Shown piece by piece: positions 1-11,141 of a stretch of DNA of 64,000 nt. The translations under genes and the position numbers were made by a program. Source of the DNA: Balanoglossus misakiensis. Taxonomy: Eukaryota; Hemichordata. Position 1 is the first letter of the stretch. Every line of letters begins with the position of its first letter. The notes under the pieces are model-generated. The model saw only the letters and a list, made by a program, of their open reading frames with translations. It searched no databases and was not told where the DNA came from. The DNA is taken from assembly GCA_040954595.2 (NCBI GenBank), contig CM082588.2, forward strand, positions 9,300,001-9,364,000, given 5' to 3'.

Positions 1-1613
1 CTTTGTTTAGTAACATATAGTTTCCCCATCTCCATGTCTAAAATGGTTCCTAGCCATTCAATGATGGTAACTGGTTCCCAAAGGCATTTACTTTCTGAGC
101 ATAGGAAACCAAATTCTTCAAGATCACGTCTGACTATCTTACTCAATGCTGCTGCATCATATTTACCTCTACATCCACCGATCCCGTCATCATAGAAAAT
201 AAGGACCCGGTGGCCTTGGCTACGCCAGTGTGTTACAGGGACACGCATCAACTTTGTAAATATATATGGGGCAGTAGCAATCCCAAAGGCAAGAACGTTA
301 AAGACGAAAAACTTTTCTCTGCCATTGAAACAAAATGCAAAACCCAGATAGGGTCTATGGTCATGAGCTATTTCTATATGGTGAAAAGCTGACTTAATGT
401 CAAATTTAAACAAAAAATCACCTCTCTCAAACAAGGTACGTGCAACACTGGTATCTTCACAGCAGAATTTGAACTTATACAGACATGGATTGATATGTCT
501 GCAGTCAAGCACTAACCGCTGTTTTCCATCCTTGTTAGTGGCTACTGATAACGGGTTAACAACGAGTGCAGTGTCACTTGACACTTCGCTAATGGCTCCG
601 ATCGTGAGTAATTTGTCGATAGCTTCGCAAACAAAAAACCTGTTGTTTAATGCGGAGGTGTTATTAGGTAGCTTGACGCTATCTGGTAAATGATGGAACG
701 GCAATTTATAGCCGTTTAACACGATATCGAGAACGTGCGAATTAGCACCTGCAGATTCCCATTTCTCAGAACACTTTTTGAGCCTCCCTACAGGGCTAAC
801 ACTATCGGAAACGCAATCGAATAAAGTATCACTTAACTTTACGCCTCCTTGTTGGCTGTTAGCACTCTTGCTGGCAGCGCAATCCGGGTCTCCACGCCAA
901 TGGCCTGGTTTCCAACAAGCAAAGCATAGTCCTGGTTTGCTGGATGCGATGGCATTCTGCTTTGGTGGTCGTCTGGTCGAGTTGCTTACGTCACCTGGCT
1001 GCTCGGCCTGCATGTACGGCGTATCCCAACGTGGGTATCGTTTGCGTTTTTTCGATTGCTGTTCTTTCACTTTCCTCTGCGCCCTGGTTTGGGCTTTATA
1101 TATGCGTTTTTCATCGTCCGAATCGTCGGCAAGCTCGTTTGTTTCGTATTCTTCAACTACTTTCCATCCCAAGTCGTTGCTGTCCGCTAGTCGGATAAGC
1201 TTCTGTCTATGTTGTATGGTTTTCATACCCTCAGTGACTTGTTCTTGTATCTTCGATACGGTTTCCCCAATGACTCCGGTTTTGGACGTTTCACTGATAG
1301 GGTGGACCAATCTGTCGATTTCCTCAAGATTTTGATGGATGAGTTGGTTATGCTTGTACTGCTCCTCATTTCCCTTCTTCTTGAAAGTGGGACGGTCGTT
1401 GGACTTCAGCTGCTTAATCAGTGAAAGGTGACTTTCTGACAGATCGGTTTGCGACGCAGACAGTTCGCGCTTGAGCGAATTTAGTCGTCCTGTCATCAAC
1501 TTTTCCAGATCGGTCAGTAGGCTGGTATTTGCCGTCTTCAGAGTGTCTGCGACTTGTGTTTCAATCAAACTCTTCAGTTCTGTACTGCTTATGGCTTGCA
1601 TGGGATTGGTCAT
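1..1613 (-). CDS. DIRS/Ngaro-like retrotransposon polyprotein: zinc knuckle + reverse transcriptase (3' end off window)
   Basis: Seen: reading the minus strand from the ATG at 1613, one uninterrupted frame runs about 537 codons to the window edge with no stop. The N-terminal ~150 residues are polar and charged, like a Gag or coiled-coil region, followed by a basic KKRKR stretch. A zinc knuckle begins at Cys230 (CFACWKPGH, spacing CX2CX4HX6C). From about residue 290 the frame reads as reverse transcriptase: FDIKSAFHH (motif A Asp), LAFGIATAPYIFTKLM (motif B) and FYDDGIGG (motif C, YDD at 474-476). Known: this arrangement, with DDG after the catalytic pair and TAP-FTKL in motif B, is typical of DIRS/Ngaro tyrosine-recombinase retrotransposons rather than Gypsy or LINE. 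Inference: RNase H and tyrosine recombinase would lie to the left of the window. Odd: Gag-like knuckle and RT share a single frame. The overlapping plus-strand open frames are shadows. Confidence 0.85.
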   Translation of the reverse strand, partial: MTNPMQAISSTELKSLIETQVADTLKTANTSLLTDLEKLMTGRLNSLKRELSASQTDLSESHLSLIKQLKSNDRPTFKKKGNEEQYKHNQLIHQNLEEIDRLVHPISETSKTGVIGETVSKIQEQVTEGMKTIQHRQKLIRLADSNDLGWKVVEEYETNELADDSDDEKRIYKAQTRAQRKVKEQQSKKRKRYPRWDTPYMQAEQPGDVSNSTRRPPKQNAIASSKPGLCFACWKPGHWRGDPDCAASKSANSQQGGVKLSDTLFDCVSDSVSPVGRLKKCSEKWESAGANSHVLDIVLNGYKLPFHHLPDSVKLPNNTSALNNRFFVCEAIDKLLTIGAISEVSSDTALVVNPLSVATNKDGKQRLVLDCRHINPCLYKFKFCCEDTSVARTLFERGDFLFKFDIKSAFHHIEIAHDHRPYLGFAFCFNGREKFFVFNVLAFGIATAPYIFTKLMRVPVTHWRSQGHRVLIFYDDGIGGCRGKYDAAALSKIVRRDLEEFGFLCSESKCLWEPVTIIEWLGTILDMEMGKLYVTKQ

Positions 1614-1911
1614 CGTGATGAAGACAAAGCGAAGAAAAAATGACTCAAAACTGGCGGCAAAAAAAAAAAATTGATGAACAAGGACCGAACGTCTGTGCTG
1701 CTCAAAGATCTGCCTAGAAGTGGCTCAAAATTGCCTCAGCACGCATATGGCATTTTCCTCACTAAAACCCTCATTGGTCAATGCAACATTTTATATTTAC
1801 TTATCCAATAAGAATACAACAAAACTATGAGCACGCACTAAACACTGCTTGTGTGCGTGACATCAAGACAAAGATTTCGATACTTTACTGTCGAAACGCG
1901 CGAAATCATAT
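1614..1911. other. Non-coding leader between the DIRS-like ORF and the 127-bp array
   Basis: No coding frame is convincing. It contains an A-run near 1660-1670 just upstream (in element sense) of the retrotransposon start codon. It may be the 5' region of the DIRS-like element, but no terminal repeat could be placed. Confidence 0.4.
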
Positions 1912-2659
1912 TTATTCGCTCGGGCCTGTGTGTTCTACGCATCACAACGGAATATGCAAATAAGGAGACAGTGACTGGAAGCAACCATGGATATTTTAGA
2001 ACAAACAGTCGATCTACAGAGTCTACCGGAAAACTTTCTTATTCGCTCGGGCCTGTGTGTTCTACGCATCACAACGGAATATGCAAATAAGGAGACGGTG
2101 ACTGGAAGCAACCATGGAAATTTTAGAACAAATAGTCGATCTACAGAGTCTACCGGAAAACTTTTTTATTCACTCGGGCCTGTGTGTTCTACATATCACA
2201 ACGGAATATGCAAATAAGGAGACGGTGACTGGAAGCAACCATGGATATTTTAGAACAAACAGTCGATCTACAGAGTCTACCGGAAAACTTTCTTATTCGC
2301 TCGGGCCTGTGTGTTCTACGCATCACAACGGAATATGCAAATAAGGAGACGGTGACTGGAAGCAACCATCGATATTTTAGAACAAACAGTCGATCTACAG
2401 AGTCTACCGGAAAACTTTCTTATTCGCTCGGGCCTGTGTTCTACGCGTCACAACGGAATATGCAAATAAGGAGACGGTGACTGGAAGCAACCATGGATAT
2501 TTTAGAACAAACAGTCGATCTACAGAGTCTACCGGAAAACTTTCTTATTCGCTCGGGCCTGTGTGTTCTACGCATCACAACGGAATATGCAAAGAAGGAG
2601 ACTGTGACTGGAAGCAACCATGGATATTTTAGAACAAACAGTCGATCTACAGAGTCTAC
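1912..2659 (+). repeat. 127-bp tandem array, left part (6 copies)
   Basis: Six head-to-tail units recur every ~127 bp (landmark CTCGGGCCTGTGT near 1919, 2047, 2174, 2301, 2428 and 2554), almost identical to each other. The last unit stops inside GAGTCTAC at 2659, where the Harbinger element begins, and the array resumes at 18447. Because 127 is 1 mod 3, all three frames stay open for ~76-79 codons across two units. These short ORFs are a by-product of the period, not evidence of genes. Confidence 0.95.
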
Positions 2660-2717
2660 AGGCCGAGTTACACGAGGCAACTCGGCAGGCAACTCGGTAG
2701 GCAACTCGACGCGCAAC
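2660..2717 (+). repeat. Harbinger left TIR (58 bp) with three 12-bp direct repeats
   Basis: Begins AGGCCGAGTTACACG and is a perfect inverted copy of 18389-18446. It contains three successive 12-bp repeats of AGGCAACTCG. Two inverted copies (CGAGTTGCCT) follow at 2719-2740, so the end can fold into a long hairpin. Iterated motifs like these are candidate binding sites for the transposase or its MADF partner (inference). The TAC target duplication is 2657-2659. Confidence 0.95.
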
Positions 2718-2877
2718 CCGAGTTGCCTACCGAGTTGCCTCGTGTGTATGATCTAGTCGCCTCAATGGAACGCGTCTGGCGACGTCGCCTCGAAATCCGT
2801 CATGTCGGATTTTCGGGCGACGAGTTGCCTGACGCGCAAGCGGTTGCCCCGCGTTACCAGTTTTCCCCAATAACCTT

Positions 2878-2954
2878 TGACATCTGCACATGCGCAGAGG
2901 CATTTTCTGAACCAGGAAACAAATTGTCGTCCAGAGAAATAGTCGCGAATATTG
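2878..2954 (+). other. Candidate 5' untranslated exon of the MADF gene with strong donor
   Basis: A consensus splice donor (TTG|GTAAGTATT) lies at 2955, and an acceptor-like TTTTTACAAG immediately precedes the MADF ATG at 3580. The segment also holds CTGCACATGCGCAG (2884-2897), which recurs near the right end (18304-18317). The 5' boundary is not visible. Prediction only. Confidence 0.4.
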
Positions 2955-3579
2955 GTAAGTATTTTTTTTATATCGCATATATTATCTACTATGTTTTGAG
3001 TATTTTATTATGAGCTCAAGTTTGATCAAATAAAACTAAAATGAGTGGTCTTTTCAGTGTTGTTATGACAAAAATTTATAAGTTCCGCAAAATGGTTACG
3101 AGGATTGACAAGTTGGTTGATCTCATGACCTGGCCAGCCAGCTGTGAGTAGGAAGATTTTTTTGTGTGGAAGCTTATTATTTCTGGATAACGCCAGCTAG
3201 AAATGTGTTCTTCGCTAGAAATTATAGTAGTATAGTGCATGACTGGAATGAACATTGTCAGTTTGGGTCTGCAGTCTGTGCAGGTCAAGTGTCTAGTGGG
3301 CTAGTCTATGTACCGTAAACAGTGATGGTGGTGGTAATTGTCTCCATAGTTTTGCTCACATATTACAACGGACTGTTTCCCGTAGCCAGTAGGGCAATTG
3401 TTATGTTCTTTCCACAACTATAAATGACAGGTTTTCAGAAAATTACTAGTTCTGTGCCATGATGTCGAATCCATAGATATAATGCAATAATATATAGCAG
3501 TTTGAAAGCTGATAGTGGTAGTTATGTAGTTGAATTTCATTTTAAGCGTGTTGTTTTTTGTTTAATAGCTTTTTACAAG

Positions 3580-3730
3580 ATGGATACTTGGTCAGATGAT
3601 CAGGTTGATCAGCTTATCGAGAAGTATAGGGAATGTCGGCCCTTATGGGATGTGTCTCATGCAGACTATAAGGACAGAGTTATTAGGGAAAAACTAATAA
3701 CAGAGATATCTGTCAGTCTTGACAAGTCAG
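3580..3730 (+). CDS. MADF protein exon 1
   Basis: Starts at the ATG of MDTWSDDQVDQL and ends at GTCAG|GTGAAT (phase 1). It supplies the first half of the MADF fold. Reading through the donor would hit a stop two codons later, which supports the splice. Confidence 0.8.
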
Positions 3731-4656
3731 GTGAATAAGTTTAAAGGTTTATTTCCTAGAGATAACAATGAACAAATAGTATAATTATAGTAGGTAACAA
3801 TGAATAAATATTATATAATCATAGTGGCTGTATCTAATATTTCCAGTATATCTTAATGTACAAATAATTCAAATCATCAGCTTATTTCATTAATATTATT
3901 TAAGTTTCTTATACCTTGACAGGTTTACATCCCATTTGAAAAGTAAAAATCAGCCACAGTTCATCAAAGATGATTCATTTAATAAAATTATTGTATCAGT
4001 TTTCTTCTGGTAAAATTTGGAAAGGAATTGTGTCATAGTTAAACTACTGCTACTATGGCCAATGACTTGATGGCTAATTTAAACAAATTTATCCAAACTT
4101 GTGTTGTAACACTTATATATTTGTACAATGTTTCTCATTTAAGTACCAAGTGTGTACAAGAAAATAAAGAATTTAAGAACAATGTACGCCAGGCATCGCC
4201 GTGGCCCAAAAAGCGGAAGTAGTGCAGGCCAATTAGAGAAGCGCCAGTGGATATTAAATAAGCTGAGCTTTTGTGATGAATACATAATCCCTAAAAGTAC
4301 AAGGTCTACCTTTGACGCACCTCAGGTAATGTTGATTGTGACAGAATAGAAACATAGCATAGCATAGGTTTTAGGATATTGTTAGGTATTGATAGGAGGA
4401 TTAGTATTTCTAACACCTTCAAATAACAATATTTTAACATTTGATTGTAAGCAGCGTACTTTACGTGGCTCTAAATTTTATCTTAGGTTGTGGAAAAGAA
4501 AGAATTCTCTTATTGTTGCGGGTATCAACCCATTTGTTATGCATTACAGTGTATTTTTGTTCTTTTTTAGCCACAATACCATATGGTGAAATTTTTGTGG
4601 AAATCGTACCTATTGATATTAAAATTTTTATTTTTATATAATTCTTTATTTAATTG

Positions 4657-4694
<38 letters not shown>

Positions 4695-6262
4695 GTTAAG
4701 GGGTTTAAAGAATTATATAAACAATCTATCAATTTAATAAGCACGGGTGGATTTCATGTACAATCATTCGTGATACTTCAGATTCATAAAGACAACATTT
4801 TTCAAAGTGGCCTATGTATCTAAAATTGCAGACGACGTTTCAACGCTTTCGGTTGGAGATTTTCTACCTAATATTCACAAAAAGACCTCGGGTATTGTTA
4901 AACACTATTTAAAACCTTGTTACCCGGTGAGTCTGGTGGCGTGTGTACGACAGATCTGAGGTACAAAACTTCGCTCGAAACCCAACACGAGTTGGAGAAC
5001 GAGTTTATTTACGTACAACATTGTAGCAATTTTTCGTATGTTTGCGCGTGCTCTGGAATCACGCGATGTCAACTGAGTGTGAACGAGCTGTTTCGCGTCG
5101 TGTCGTCTGCCCAGTTTTCGTGGCTAAAACGACAGGAATAATACCCCAGTTGGCTTTAGAATTGCACATATCATGAGATTTGAGCGCCATAGAAACCGCA
5201 GATATCGTGGAACAGGAAGGTTAGTGTTTAAATCATTGATTTTAATCGAAGAATTGTCCTCTGAGTTATGCTACGTTTGTGTCGGTGTCAAACGGACGCA
5301 ATGTTTACACGGCAGCAAAATAAAATCGGAGAAATGAAGAAATGTTATCACGATACTTTGGATTTCGTGTTATTATTTCTCGGGAATTTTATTGTTTTCT
5401 CAGACGAGGTGACAGGACAGACACACGAGGCATCTCGCGGTTTCGTTTTCAATTTTATGTTTTGACTGCATTTGCGTGTCAGCTGACAGGTCTTCGCATT
5501 CATCAGAAGGTATCGTGCGTCACTGAGATTTGATTCTTCCTAAACGAAAATTATTTCATAACCATACCAAATAAAACATTCCCAGAAATTTAGAAGTTTG
5601 CAGACTTTTCTGCTAGTTGTCTATTTAGTGTTGAAGTCACGCTGAACTGCCAAATTTAACACAGACTCGCTGTCAATACTCAAACAGTGTACTTCTACGA
5701 GTGTGTCCTGTAACTGCCTTCCTTCAATAACCCATGTCATACAACAACAAATAGACGGTAAACGTTTATGCAATACCAATGAATTTATGTTTTAAAACTG
5801 GTCGACAGTCTGGAAATGCATGAACAATCGATTGATTGGATTCCTTAACGATACTATTGTATCTTGTATTTTTTTGTAGTTACACTGTGGAAATCGGCAG
5901 GCTGCATTGCCAGTTGTTCTGCACATGCGCAGTTCCTCTGTCTTGAAAGAAAAGTCAAATTTCACCAACTTATAAATGTGCATTCAGAAAATAAACCCCA
6001 AATGTTTTCTTTGTGAACAAAAATACTGCCAGTGTGATTTTGTGTTCAAATCCAACCAATTATTATGTAAATTGACTTGTGATACCCTCTCTTAGCACAA
6101 AAAGCATAATTTCAGCCCCAAAATGGTTGCCATAGAAACATGTGATCACTAAACGGATATCATTTTTGTTCTTATTGAGCCAAGATACCCCTATGGTGAA
6201 ATTTTTATGGAAATCGGACCTATTATTATTACAATTATTATTTTTATATAATTCTTTATTGA

Positions 6263-6332
<70 letters not shown>

Positions 6333-9300
6333 GTTAAGGGGTTTAAAGAATTATATAAACAATCTATCAATTTAATAAGCACGGGTGGATTTCCTGTACA
6401 ATCATTCGTGATACTTCAGATTCATAAAGACAACATTTTTCAAAGTGGCCTATGTATCTAAAATTGCAGACGACGTTTCAACGCTTTCGGTTGGAGATTT
6501 TCTACCTAATATTCACAAAAAGACCTCGGGTATTGTTAAACACTATTTAAAACCTTGTTACCCGGTGAGTCTGGTGGCGTGTGTACGACAGATCTGAGGT
6601 ACAAAACTTCGCTCGAAACCCAACACGAGTTGGAGACCGAGTTTATTTACGTACAACATTGTAGCAATTTTTCGTATGTTTGCGCGCGCTCTGAAATCAC
6701 GCGATGTCAACTGAGTGTGAACGAGCTGTTTCGCGTTGTGTCGTCTGCCCAGTTTTCGTGGCTAAAACGACAGGAATAATACCCCAGTTGGCTTAAGAAT
6801 TGCACATATCGTGAGATTTGAGCGCCATAGAAACTGCAGATATCGTGGAACAGGAAGGTTAGTGTTTAAATCATTGATTTTAATCGAAGAATTGTCCTCT
6901 GAGTTATGCTACGTTTGTGTCGGTGTCAAACGGACGCAATGTTTACACGGCAGCAAAATAAAATCGGAGAAATGAAGAAATGTTATCACGATACTTTGGA
7001 TTTCGTGTTATTATTTCTCGGGAATTTTATTGTTTTCTCAGACGAGGTGACAGGACAGACACACGAGGCATCTCGCGGTTTCGTTTTCAATTTTATGTTT
7101 TGACTGCATTTGCGTGTCAGCTGACAGGTCTTCGCATTCATCAGAAGGTATCGTGCGTCACTGAGATTTGATTCTTCCTAAACGAAAATTATTTCATAAC
7201 CATACCAAATAAAACATTCCCAGAAATTTAGAAGTTTGCAGACTTTTCTGCTAGTTGTCTATTTAGTGTTGAAGTCACGCTGAACTGCCAAATTTAACAG
7301 ACTCGCCGTCAACACTCAAAAAGTGTGTACTTCTACGGGTGTGTCCTGTAACTGCCTTCCTTCGATAACCATACAACAACAGATAGACGGTAAACGTTTA
7401 TGCAATACCAATGGATTTATGTTTTAAAACTGGTCGACAGTCAGGAAATATGCGTGAACAATCGATTGATTGGATTCCCCAGCGATACTATTGTATCTTG
7501 TGATTTTTTGTAGTTACACTGTGGAAATCGGCAGGCTGCATTGCCAGTTGTTCTGCACATGTGCAGTTCCTCTGTCTTGAAAGAAAAGTCAAATTTCACC
7601 AACTTATAAATGTGCATTCGGAAAATAAACCACAAATGTTTCCTTTGTGACCAAAAATACTGCCAGTGCGATTTTGTGTTCAAATCCAACCTATTATTAT
7701 TTAAAGTGACTTGTGATACCCTCTCTTAGCACAAAAAGCATAATTTCAGCCCAAAAATGGTTGCCATAGAAACATGGGATCACTAAACGGATATCATTTT
7801 TGTTCTTTTCGAGCCAAGATACCCCTATGGTGAATTTTTTGTGGAAATCGGACCTATTATTATTAAAATTATTATTTTTATATAATTCTTTATTTAATTA
7901 TTATTATTACCAGTTAAGGGGTTTAAAGAATTATATAAACAATCTATCAATTTAATAAGCACGGGTGGATTTCCTGTACAATCATTCGTGATACTTCAGA
8001 TTCATAAAGACAACATTTTTCAAAGTGGCCTATGTATCTAAAATTGCAGACGACGTTTCAACGCTTTCGGTTGGAGATTTTCTACCTAATATTCACAAAA
8101 AGACCTCGGGTATTGTTAAACACTATTTAAAACCTTGTTACCCAGTGAGTCTGGTGGCGTGTGTACGACAGATCTGAGGTACAAAACTTCGCTCGAAACC
8201 CAACACGAGTTGGAGACCGAGTTTATTTACGTACAACATTGTAGCAATTTTTCGTATGTTTGCGCGCGCTCTGAAATCACGCGATGTCAACTGAGTGTGA
8301 ACGAGCTGTTTCGCGTCGTGTCGTCTGCCCAGTTTTCGTGGCTAAAACGACAGGAATAATACCCCAGTTGGCTTTAGAATTGCACATATCATGAGATTTG
8401 AGCGCCATAGAAACCGCAGATATCGTGGAACAGGAAGGTTAGTGTTAAAATTATTGTTTTTAATCAAAGTATTGACCTCTGAGTTATGCTACGTTTGTGT
8501 CGGTGTCAAACGGACGCAATGTTTACAATGTACAAGGCAGCCAAATAGAATCAGAGAAATGAAGAAATGTTATCACGATACTTTGGATTTCGTGTTATTA
8601 TTTCTCGGGAATTTTATTGTTTTCTCAGACGAGGTGACAGGACAGACACACGAGGCATCTCGCGGTTCCGTTTTCAATGTTGAATTTTATGTTTTGGCTG
8701 TATTTGCGTGTCAGCTGACAGGTCTTCGCATTCATCAGAAGCTATCGTGCGTCGCTGAGATTTGATTCTTCATAGACGAAAATTATTTCATAACCATACC
8801 AAATAAAACATTTCCAGAAATTTAGAAGTTTGCAGACTTTTCTGCTAGTTGTCTATTTAGTGTTGAAGTCACGCTGAACTGCCAAATTTAACACAGACTC
8901 GCTGTCAATACTCAAACAGTGTACTTCTACGAGTGTGTCCTGTAACTGCCTTCCTTCAATAACCCATGTCATACAACAACAAATAGACGGTAAACGTTTA
9001 TGCAATACCAATGAATTTATGTTTTAAAACTGGTCGACAGTCTGGAAATGCATGAACAATCGATTGATTGGATTCCTTAACGATACTATTGTATCTTGTA
9101 TTTTTTTGTAGTTACACTGTGGAAATCGGCAGGCAGCATTGCCAGTTTTTCTGCACATGCGCAGTTCCTCTGTCTTGAAAGAAAAGTCAAATTTCACCAA
9201 CTTATTATTGTGCATTCGGAAAATAAACCCCAAATATTTTCTTTGTGAACAAAAATACTGCCAGTGTGATTTTGTGTTCAAATCCAACCTATTATTATGT

Positions 9301-9494
9301 AAATTGACTTGTGATACCCTCTCTTAGCACAAAAAGCATAATTTCAGCCCCAAAATGGTTGCCATAGAAACAGGTGATCACTAAACGGATATCATTTTTG
9401 TTCTTATTGAGCCAAGAAACCCCTATGGTGAAATTTTTGTGGAAATCGGTCCTATTATTATTAAAATTATTATTTTTATATAATTCTTTATTTA

Positions 9495-9540
<46 letters not shown>

Positions 9541-11109
9541 GTTAAGGGGTTTAAAGAATTATATAAACAATCTATCAATTTAATAAGCACGGGTGGATTT
9601 CCTGTACAATCATTCGTGATACTTCAGATTCATAAAGACAACATTTTTCAAAGTGGCCTATGTATCTAAAATTGCAGACGACGTTTCAACGCTTTCGGTT
9701 GGAGATTTTCTACCTAATATTCACAAAAAGACCTCGGGTATTGTTAAACACTATTTAAAACCTTGTTACCCGGTGAGTCTGGTGGCGTGTGTACGACAGA
9801 TCTGAGGTACAAAACTTCGCTCGAAACCCAACACGAGTTGGAGACCGAGTTTATTTACGTACAACATTGTAGCAATTTTTCGTATGTTTGCGCGCGCTCT
9901 GGAATCACGCGATGTCAACTGAGTGTGAACGAGCTGTTTCGCGTCGTGTCGTCTGCCCAGTTTTCGTGGCTAAAACGACAGGAATAATACCCCAGTTGGC
10001 TTTAGAATTGCACATATCATGAGATTTGAGCGCCATAGAAACCGCAGATATCGTGGAACAGGAAGGTTAGTGTTAAAATTATTGTTTTTAATCAAAGTAT
10101 TGACCTCTGAGTTATGCTACGTTTGTGTCGGTGTCAAACGGACGCAATTTGTTTACACGGCAGCCAAATAGAATCGGAGAAATGAAGAAATGTTAGCACG
10201 ATACTTTGGATTTCGTGTTATTATTTCTCGGGAATTTTATTGTTTTCTCAGACGAGGTGACAGGAAAGACACACGGGCGGTTCCGTTTTCAATGTTGAAT
10301 TTTATGTTTTGGCTATATTTGCGTGTCAGCTGACAGGTCTTCGCATTCATCAGAAGCTATCGTGCGTCGCTGAGATTTGATTCTTCATAGACGAAAATTA
10401 TTTCATAACCATACCAAATAAAACATTTCCAGAAATTTAGAAGTTTGCAGACTTTTCTGCTAGTTGTCTATTTAGTGTTGAAGTCACGCTGAACTGCCAA
10501 ATTTAACACAGACTCGCTGTCAATACTCAAACAGTGTACTTCTACGAGTGTGTCATGTAACTGCCTTCCTTCAATAACCCATGTCATACAACAACAAATA
10601 GACGGTAAACGTTTATGCAATACCAATGAATTTATGTTTTAAAACTGGTCGACAGTCTGGAAATGCATGAACAATCGATTGATTGGATTCCTTAACGATA
10701 CTATTGTATCTTGTATTTTTTTGTAGTTACACTGTGGAAATCGGCAGGCAGCATTGCCAGTTTTTCTGCACATGCGCAGTTCCTCTGTCTTGAAAGAAAA
10801 GTCAAATTTCACCAACTTATTATTGTGCATTCGGAAAATAAACCCCAAATGTTTTCTTTGTGAACAAAAATACTGCCAGTTTGATTTTGTGTTCAAATCC
10901 AACCAATTATTATGTAAATTGACTTGTGATACCCTCTCTTAGCACAAAAAGCATAATTTCAGCCCCAAAATGGTTGCCATAGAAACATGTGATCACTAAA
11001 CGGATATCATTTTTGTTCTTATTGAGCCAAGATACCCCTATGGTGAAATTTTTGTGGAAATCGGACCTATTATTATTAAAATTATTATTTTTATATAATT
11101 CTTTATTTA

Positions 11110-11141
<32 letters not shown>

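Noticed and set aside
210-1424. Plus-strand ORFs of 60-185 codons opposite the DIRS-like frame
   Set aside because: The minus strand gives a continuous domain-bearing frame; these are its antisense shadows.
1851-2756. Chained 76-91-codon ORFs in the 127-bp array
   Set aside because: Same period artefact. No start or stop context is conserved as a gene would require.
6142-6382. Poly-Tyr and poly-Asn ORFs
   Set aside because: Translations of the (TTA)n microsatellite.
4917-9987. Identical 74-codon ORFs repeated four times (MLPGESGGVCTTDLRYKT)
   Set aside because: Conservation follows from the recent 1.6-kb duplication, the first codon is not always ATG, and no domain is present.
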